A stretch of DNA of 64,000 nucleotides from Anaeramoeba flamelloides (Eukaryota > Metamonada > Anaeramoebidae): NCBI GenBank assembly GCA_027625915.1, contig JANTQA010000063.1, positions 4,173,501-4,237,500 on the forward strand, written 5' to 3'. Shown one piece after another: positions 57,608 through 64,000 of the stretch. The notes under the pieces were generated by a model, which was not told the DNA's origin, searched no databases, and saw only the letters and a list, made by a program, of their open reading frames with translations. Positions within the stretch are counted from its first letter, which is position 1. Each line of letters starts with the position of its first letter. The translations under genes were made by a program, and so were the position numbers.

Positions 57608-58774
57608 AACTATTTTTCAAAAATTCTGACTCACTTTATAATGTTAATGGGTGTTTTTTTGAGGGTTTATTCCAGTATTATTAACAAAAAAATATTTTCA
57701 AATTTTTGGACGAAAATCATTTTTTCTAATTGTGTTAAATTTTAGTTTTGCTTTTTCTAATTTTTCTTTTTTATTTTCTTTTTTTTTTGAAATTTTCTTT
57801 TCTTTCTTTTTTTTTTTTTAAAGATCATATGGCTAATAAAAGAGATCTTCGAAAAGACAAATAATCACTATGAAAATTGTGACTATATAAGGTATTTCCA
57901 AAAAAGTGGGGCATTTTTTTTTACATTTCATAAAAAATAATCTTTTTTAGTGATGGTAATCTTTAATCAATAATACCAAATTAAGTTTAATATTTATACC
58001 GATTGAATCAACCACTTATATATTTAATTCAAAGCATGTTAGTTGAAATATTCCCAAAAAATGAAAAAAAAAATAGATCTTTTTTTGGCTAAAACAATGT
58101 ACGACCAATTTCAATAAAAAAACCGGAAATATGGAATGGGAACAAATGATTTTTTTAAACACGAAAACGCAGTTATATGTTTTTAATTATATTGTAAATT
58201 TTGTTGAGATTATACAAGTTATGAAAATATTTTTTTCGATCAAAAAGAAAATAATAAACACCAATTTTCACCATAAAAAAATATCAGATAAAATCGAGAT
58301 CATAAATTTTAATATATTTTATTTCTGCAAAACAATACTAAGAAACAAATTGAATTATTATCAAGAATCTATAAATGGTGGTTAATGATTTTGGATATTT
58401 AAATCCTATTTTGAAGAATGGGTTACATAAATATATTTTAAAATAAATTTGCCCCACTTTATTGGAAATAGCTTAGTGTCTTTGAAAATGACTTTTTTTT
58501 ATTCATAAAAAATGTTGTTGTTCAACTTTTTTTCAGTGAAAGTTTAGTAATAAAAAATTCGTAATGCTCATTTCAAAAATTGTGAATCATTTTTTTTTAG
58601 TTTTTGATTTTTTTTTTTTTTAATTTTTAATATATCAGGTTTTTATATATTTAGAATGATTTAAAAGTTAATTACCAATCAGATTTGGTTATTAATTGTT
58701 CTTAAATACTCAAGAATGATTTTTTTTTTTTCAATTTAATATTTCGGGTGAGTCACAATTTTTGAAAAAGAGTT
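57608..58774. mobile_element. TA-flanked TIR element, family E copy 2, split by a nested element
   Basis: The left end AACTATTTTTCAAAAATTCT and right end ...GTGAGTCACAATTTTTGAAA match family E copy 1 at 6,284-6,916. It is 584 bp longer because another element sits at 57,890-58,473. Confidence 0.78.
57890..58473. mobile_element. Nested TA-flanked MITE with 24-bp TIRs
   Basis: The ends are AGGTATTTCCAAAAAAGTGG and, on the complement, AGCTATTTCCAATAAAGTGG, both continuing GGCA, with TA outside. The unoccupied site is seen in family E copy 1 near 6,615. The interior matches ~7,090-7,669. The ends are also close to family B ends. Confidence 0.85.
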
Positions 58775-59987
58775 TTTTTTACTGTAAATAATTAATATTA
58801 GTTTATTAATTATTGATGAAAAATATTCAAATTTTAAAGGTATTTCTTTAGATTATAAGTTGAAAATTCCAGGTTTTTGAAAATGTATTTTGGGAGAAAT
58901 TTTAATTTGAATGATTTAGTTTTTTATTGGGGAATTTTTGTTCAATAAAAAGAAGAAAATCGTTTTGAACTTTTCTTTGTATCAAATAAATATATTTTGT
59001 TAAAGTTCAAAATAATTATTATACAGTCAGTTCCACTTTTAAGGCACAAACATTCAACGAAATTTAAGGCATACAAAAAATCTCAAATCAAGGCACAAAA
59101 TTCAAATTCTAGTCAAAATAAATTGTAAATAAAAAAAATTCCAAATTTTGTGCCTTAATTTGAGATTTTTATTGTGCCTTAAATTTCGTAGAAAGTTTAT
59201 GTCTTGAAAGTGAAACTGGCTGTAATATTTTGAAAATTCAGTAGATTTTTATACTGATTTTTTTAGAACTCTGTGGTATTAATTTTAAAGTGTATTTATA
59301 TATTCTTTTTTCGAAAATAATAAGATTTCTTTCTTCTTCAAAGGAAATAATTTTTTATTAAATAATTCAGAAATATGTTGAATTTTGACCTTTTCCAAAA
59401 TCTAAAAAAAAAGAGAAATTTTAAAAAACAATAATTAATTTGTGAAAATAGCTTTAAAAGAATGTTTGGTTTGTAGTAATCATATTTTTACTTGGTTTTC
59501 AAAATTTCAAGATTTGATAATATTTTTTTTTGATTTTTTTATTAAAATTGCTTGGATATTTTTTAGTTTAATGGTCCATTAAAACATATTTTTTCAAACT
59601 GAATTTGATATTTACCTTGGAATATGATTCAAAAAAACCCTTTTATTGCAATCATTTAAATTTTTTCAAAGAAAATTCGTGTTTATATTATTATTTTTTT
59701 AATAAATATATAAGAATAATCTTTTTTGAATGATATGTTATCATAGTTATTATTTTAAAATATTTCAAATTTTTAAATAAAGTTTTTCTTTTTAAAAACA
59801 ATTGTTAAAAAAATTTTTTTAAATATTTAATTATAATTTGTAATAAAATATTTTTTTAATGATAGTTTTGTAAACTAAAACAGTTTCCAGCCCTTTTTTT
59901 AATCCTGGGGCAATTTCAACGCGGGGTATTATCAAACATTTTATTTTATTATTTTTTTTTTGTTAACTATCCAAAATGTTATATAAA
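58775..59987. other. Intergenic apart from one MITE
   Basis: Only the foldback MITE at 59,024-59,222 was recognised; the rest is AT-rich with no coding frame. Confidence 0.45.
59024..59222. mobile_element. Foldback MITE, copy 5
   Basis: A 199-bp palindrome flanked by TA, starting CAGTCAGTTCCACTTTTAAG and ending GTGAAACTGGCTG. Same family as copies 1-3. Confidence 0.9.
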
Positions 59988-60514
59988 CCCCATTCCAAAA
60001 ATTTGTTCACACCCAAAATCAAAAATAGGCAAAAAAAACACCCAATTTATTGTATTTTTCCAAACCTAATATAAAACCACATTTAAGTTACCCAGTATTA
60101 ATGTTTTGTAAGTAATCATTTTTATCCAAATAAAAGAAAAAAATATAAAACTCAAAAATAAAAATCAGTGTGTCCAAAATAATGAAACGAGCTGAACAAA
60201 AAACGTATTTGTAAATATGTTGAAAATTATACCAACAATTGTTGATCGATCAAATGTTAAGATACCGTCTACCAATTGTATGTTATTTTACAATTTAACA
60301 AACTCAAAACTAACCTTCTATCAACTATTGAAAAAAAATTTCAGATCTAACCAAACAGATTTCGTAACTGCAAAAAATGAAATGAAAACAAAACAAAAAA
60401 GACAAAAAATGAAATTGTTTGTAAAATCAAAATTCTTTCCAAATTGAATTTAAAGTGTATTTATAATGTTCTTTAAACTGTATAAACTGTGTCCAAAATT
60501 TTTGGAATTTAGTT
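59988..60514. mobile_element. TA-flanked TIR element, family C copy
   Basis: The ends are AACCCCATTCCAAAAATTTG and, on the complement, AACTAAATTCCAAAAATTTT, each followed by an ACAC-containing stretch, with TA outside. The interior is shared with 51,764-52,301 (TTGTTGATCGATCAAATG compared with TATTGATCGATCAAATGG). A 76-codon frame here (60,217-60,447) is not conserved between copies. Confidence 0.75.
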
Positions 60515-60562
60515 TATATTAATCAAATGTTTTAAATTTTTTGAGCGCAAAAAGTAAAATAA

Positions 60563-61206
60563 CGAAAAAACGCCCAACCGGATTTTTAGATACAAATATT
60601 ATTGAAAACAAAAAGTAAGATCAATTAATAGAAGATAAAAATTAACTTAAAGGTATATCCCATTTTATTATTTTTGATCACACCAAAAACAAAACAATAT
60701 AAATCTTCTAGTTTACCAAAATCGCGGGAATGACTTTGGAGATCTCAAAAATTAGTCAATTTTTGGAATAAATTTTTAATAAGAGATCTATCAAAGAAAA
60801 ATTATTGACCGAAAGATAGTCTTAGAAAAAATACTATTATACTGAATCTTTTATTTTATACTCTTATTTCAAAAGTAAAAAATGAAAATTTTTAGTTGAC
60901 ATTCCAAAATATATTTCTAGATGAATACTTTGAAGATAATCCAAAGATCTTTACACCATCGTTGAGAAATGATTTTTATAGACAATATATTAAAATTTCT
61001 TCTTTAACTCAAATACAAAATTTTTACTCTACTTATTTGACTGTAGCAGTAATAATTAATATTGGTTTTGGAACTTGAAATAAAAAGTTTCGCAGATTAA
61101 TTGAAAAATAAAAGTATTTATTTATTGATTTAATATTTTATTAATTGATCTTGCTTTTTTTTTTCAAGAATATTTGTATCTAAAAATGCGGTTGGGCGTT
61201 TTTTCC
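60563..61206. mobile_element. PIF/Harbinger-like element with ~38-bp TIRs
   Basis: The left end CGAAAAAACGCCCAACCGGA and right end (complement) GGAAAAAACGCCCAACCGCA both continue TTTTTAGATACAAATATT. TAA lies outside each end, a three-base target as in PIF/Harbinger. Inside, a short frame (60,896-61,078; LDEYFEDNPKIFTPSLRNDF, IKISSLTQIQNFYSTYLT) has protein-like composition and may be a transposase scrap. Confidence 0.78.
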
Positions 61207-62018
61207 TAATTAGACTTTTTTTCCTCAAAAGAAAAAAAAATAATATTAAACTTTAACTTTTGGAACTTTTTTTACTCCTTCGTTCTCTAATTGAAATTTC
61301 TCGTTGTCCTCTGAACATAAAGGGATAATTGAAGGAATTATTCTCGATTATTTTTTTTTTTTTGTCCAATTTCTAAATAAGGATTCCTCATCCAGAAATA
61401 TGTTTAATATGAAAAATAAAGAGTGTTTTTTCAAATATAAGTAATTTGTAAATATTTTTCTCAATCTCTCCACAATTTAGGTTTCAAAATTTTAGTAGAG
61501 ATTAGTCCCTTAAAATAAAATGATCAGAATTACTTTGATATTTACGTCAGGATGAAATATTTTTCGCTCTTTTAATAGCAATAAATTTTTAAAAATATAA
61601 ACCTTAATTTTTGGTTTGTTTGGAATCTACGAACTTTCAGACTCTAATTTAATCTTGTATCTTAATTATGTTAATTTCAAAAGAAAAAGATCAATATTTG
61701 CATTCAGCTTTCCTAAAAAAAACACACCTCTCAAGAATTAAAAGAAACCATCAAAGTTCCCAATTGTCTAAGGTGATTTAATAATTTAAACTTCTTTTCA
61801 GAACAATTAAAAATTTGAAATAACACTGTTTAATAAAATCTCTTTTGGTAGAAAGTAGAATGAAAATTTGGTTCCCTTTATTTCATAACTAATTTTTATC
61901 AAAGGTTGTTATTTACCTTGAAACTTTTTAAAAAATAATTATTAAAAATCCACAAGAAAAGGGAAAAAAGTTTTGTGCATTTCAAATTTTAACTCTGTTG
62001 CAATTAAATCAATTTTTA
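61207..62018. other. Upstream region of the nuclease gene
   Basis: AT-rich spacer that presumably contains the promoter. No motif or gene was recognised. Confidence 0.4.
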
Positions 62019-62585
62019 ATGCCGATTCAAATTATTTGTCATTTTTTTCAAATGGACTCAGAACTTCTTTATTATTCAGCAGCAAACGGAAAAATTACTA
62101 AAAAATTGCTCACTGCGCTCACCAAGTCGGACAATACCACACCATTTTTAAATTTTAAGAATTACCAAACCGTAGCAAAGGTAGTTGACGTGTACGATGG
62201 GGACACTGTAAAGGTTGTAATGCCTGTCTTTAAAACACAAACTTTTCGATTTAGCGTTCGAATCAGCCGAATTGATTGCCCCGAAATCCGGCCAAAAACA
62301 AAGGATGTACTTAAAAAAAAGATCGAAAAAGAGTTCGCAATTGAAATTCGCGAGTATACCAAAAAACTTTTATTAAACAAATACGTTCGACTTGACTGCA
62401 AGGGGCTTGACAAATATGGGCGATTGCTTGCAGAAATCTATTTCACATACGGAGAAAAGCGTGATGTAAATTTTAGTGATCATTTAATAAACAAAAGAAT
62501 GGCAGTTCTTTATGACGGAGGAACAAAGGTGAAAGACGTTTGTTTAGCTTTAGGTAGAGTTTCTTTGCGTGAAGAAAAAAAATAA
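62019..62585 (+). CDS. Staphylococcal-nuclease-fold (thermonuclease-like) protein
   Basis: Single SNase-like OB-fold domain, a Ca2+-dependent phosphodiesterase of DNA and RNA in active members. Conserved blocks are AKVVDVYDGDTVKVV (metal Asp and DGDT), RISRIDCPEIRP (Arg and Glu matching Arg35 and Glu43 of the S. aureus enzyme), an EFAIEIREYTKKLLLNKYV helix, DKYGRLLAEIYF (Arg matching Arg87) and INKRMAVLYDGGTK near the end. The catalytic set therefore looks complete. ATGs at 62,019 and 62,052 are both possible starts, giving 188 or 177 aa; the second (MDSELLYYSAANGKITKK) starts closer to the folded part. There is no obvious secretion signal. No intron is seen. Its role, such as DNA uptake, nucleic-acid turnover or RNA processing, cannot be inferred. 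Confidence 0.9.
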   Translation: MPIQIICHFFQMDSELLYYSAANGKITKKLLTALTKSDNTTPFLNFKNYQTVAKVVDVYDGDTVKVVMPVFKTQTFRFSVRISRIDCPEIRPKTKDVLKKKIEKEFAIEIREYTKKLLLNKYVRLDCKGLDKYGRLLAEIYFTYGEKRDVNFSDHLINKRMAVLYDGGTKVKDVCLALGRVSLREEKK

Positions 62586-63016
62586 TTCCTCTTCTCTTTT
62601 AAAAGACCTTTCTCCACAAAGAAAAAAAATTTCCCAATTTCTTTTGTTTAAGATTCAACAGCAATAAAGAAAAAGTTAAATTCCTTTTTTTTTTTGTCCT
62701 AATTTGCTTTTTTTAAACGACTTTTGTCTTGATCAAAAAGATTCTTTTTTTTTTTTTTTTCTTCTTTGTTATTTTTTGAATGTTTTTTTTTATTTTTTTC
62801 AAAATTGTTGTGGAATCCTTTAAAACCTCTAAAAAAATTGTTCAAACCTTTCTTGAATAAAAAAAATTCAAAAAGAACCTAATTTGGAATATACCTAGAA
62901 AGTAAATAAGTGTTTGAAAAAATAAGAAAAGTATGTACTCTTGAAAGCTTTTGGAATGTTAAAAGCGAAAATATTTTTACTTGAGTGTTTTTTTTTTGAT
63001 AACAAACAAACTTTAT
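62586..63016. other. Nuclease downstream region
   Basis: T-rich spacer. On the minus strand a long open frame continues from the next exon through here, but its composition drops after 63,000. Confidence 0.35.
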
Positions 63017-63479
63017 TCAAATGAACCATTTTAACTTTAACTTCGGTACCTTCGCCTTCTGTGTCTGTAGGAATTAAAATAAAATAACTTGATCAAAATT
63101 AAAATCAATTAAAAGAATGTGTTAGGATTTTATAGTAGTAAAAATAGAGTGTGTAGAATATTGTAGTAATGTTTCAAAATAAAAAGTATGTGCATTTGTT
63201 GTTGAAGACCTAGACATTAATCAATCAAAGAAACTGACAAAAAACCCTAATCCAATATTGGTATTGATTTTTTTTAAGTTCTATTATTTAAGGGATTAGT
63301 AAACTAAATATAAAAAATCTTCAAGTATATTTAATTGCAAATTCAAAAAAATATTTACCGAAACTTGAAATTGAAAAATGGTGTAAAAATCTGATTACCA
63401 AAATAAGTAAACTTACTTTTAATGCTATTTTCGGAAATGAGTTATTGCTTTTAAAAGATCTAATCCATTTTTCTCTCAT
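63017..63479 (-). CDS. Possible two-exon small protein, 36 aa
   Basis: ATG at 63,479 starts MREKWIRSFKSNNSFPKIAL plus Lys, followed by a consensus donor (GTAAGTTT at 63,416). A strong acceptor (AATTCCTACAG) ends at 63,065, and the phase-0 continuation reads TQKAKVPKLKLKWFI to TGA at 63,017. The result is a basic 36-residue peptide that I do not recognise. In another phase the second exon reads TEGEGTEVKVKMVHLNK, so a different upstream exon may be the real partner. The splice signals are good; the product is uncertain. Confidence 0.35.
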
Positions 63480-64000
63480 TTTTTGAAAAGTTCAAAATTC
63501 AACTTATTTCTGAATTATTTCAAAAAAAATTATTTCCTTTGAAAGAAGAAAGAAATCTTAATATCTGTAAAGGAAGTGTACAAATATAAACTTTCAAAAT
63601 TAAACCACTAAGTTCTAAAATAACCCAATCTAAAAAATCTATTTAATTTCATATAAATTACAATAATTATTATAAACTTTAAAAAAAAAATTTTAGGTTT
63701 CAAAGAACTGTCCAAATTAATTTATTCTCTTTATTGAATGAAAAAATCTAAGAAATAGAACTAAGATGGAAATTAAAAATTGTCCCAAAAAACTTTTTTA
63801 AAACTTGGAATATACAACACATAATCTTAAAAAATAATTTTTAATTTGATTCTTTTTAATCTATAATTAATCACTTAATCTTGTTTTTTTCGGTGGGTTA
63901 TTTGAAACACATAGACCAAAATTATCAATAGAATTTATAATTATTTCTTATTTTTTTAAAGATTTACAAGAAATTAAAAAGATCTAAGATAATAATAATA
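63480..64000. other. Right edge, no gene recognised
   Basis: AT-rich sequence to the window end. It may hold the promoter or earlier exons of the preceding minus-strand gene. Confidence 0.35.

Overview
This window is very AT-rich eukaryotic nuclear DNA, probably from a free-living protist. Its genes have spliceosomal introns with GT...AG ends, its proteins carry Lys/Glu, Gln and Arg-Gly low-complexity tracts, and its intergenic DNA and introns are full of transposon relics. The KEKE-type proteins and gene content would suit an anaeramoebid or another amoeboid protist, but the species cannot be fixed from the sequence.

Layout. 1-0.5 kb: 3' tail of a non-LTR retrotransposon (LINE). 3.4-5.2 kb (-): Myb/SANT-domain gene with three frame changes. 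6.3-7.7 kb: Tc1/mariner-type short elements. 8.3 kb (-): a Cys-rich coding exon. 9.0-10.1 kb (+): spliced acidic/coiled-coil gene. 10.6-11.1 kb (-): a second LINE tail. 11.5-13.6 kb (+): RG-rich basic/Glu-rich acidic protein. 15.5-18.1 kb (+): 5'-truncated LINE bounded by an 18-bp target-site duplication and carrying a nested foldback MITE. 19.7-29.5 kb (-): a four-exon gene for a 738-aa protein with WD40 repeats, a BAR-like coiled-coil region and an SH3 domain. 34.3-35.0 kb (-): acyl-protein thioesterase. 42.8-54.4 kb (+): a five-exon, 738-aa polycystin-2-like cation channel. 55.8-56.6 kb (+): polyQ leucine-zipper protein. 62.0-62.6 kb (+): staphylococcal-nuclease-fold nuclease. 63.0-63.5 kb (-): possible small two-exon gene.

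The two long genes are stretched mainly by mobile DNA. The WD40-BAR-SH3 introns hold two palindromic arrays, one foldback MITE, two TA-flanked elements, one TTAA-flanked element and an orphan exon. The polycystin introns hold an intron-bearing Tc1 transposon, a 1.2-kb element rich in TCGCGA motifs, TA-flanked elements and a decayed coding sequence. I see no bacterial-type operons, CRISPR arrays, rRNA genes or convincing tRNA genes.

The most notable observations are the WD40-BAR-SH3 protein, reconstructed from phase-matched exons, and an array of palindromes that sits at the same point in the 3' tail of two LINE copies and is absent from a third. All boundaries come from reading the sequence by eye; no searches or alignments were run.
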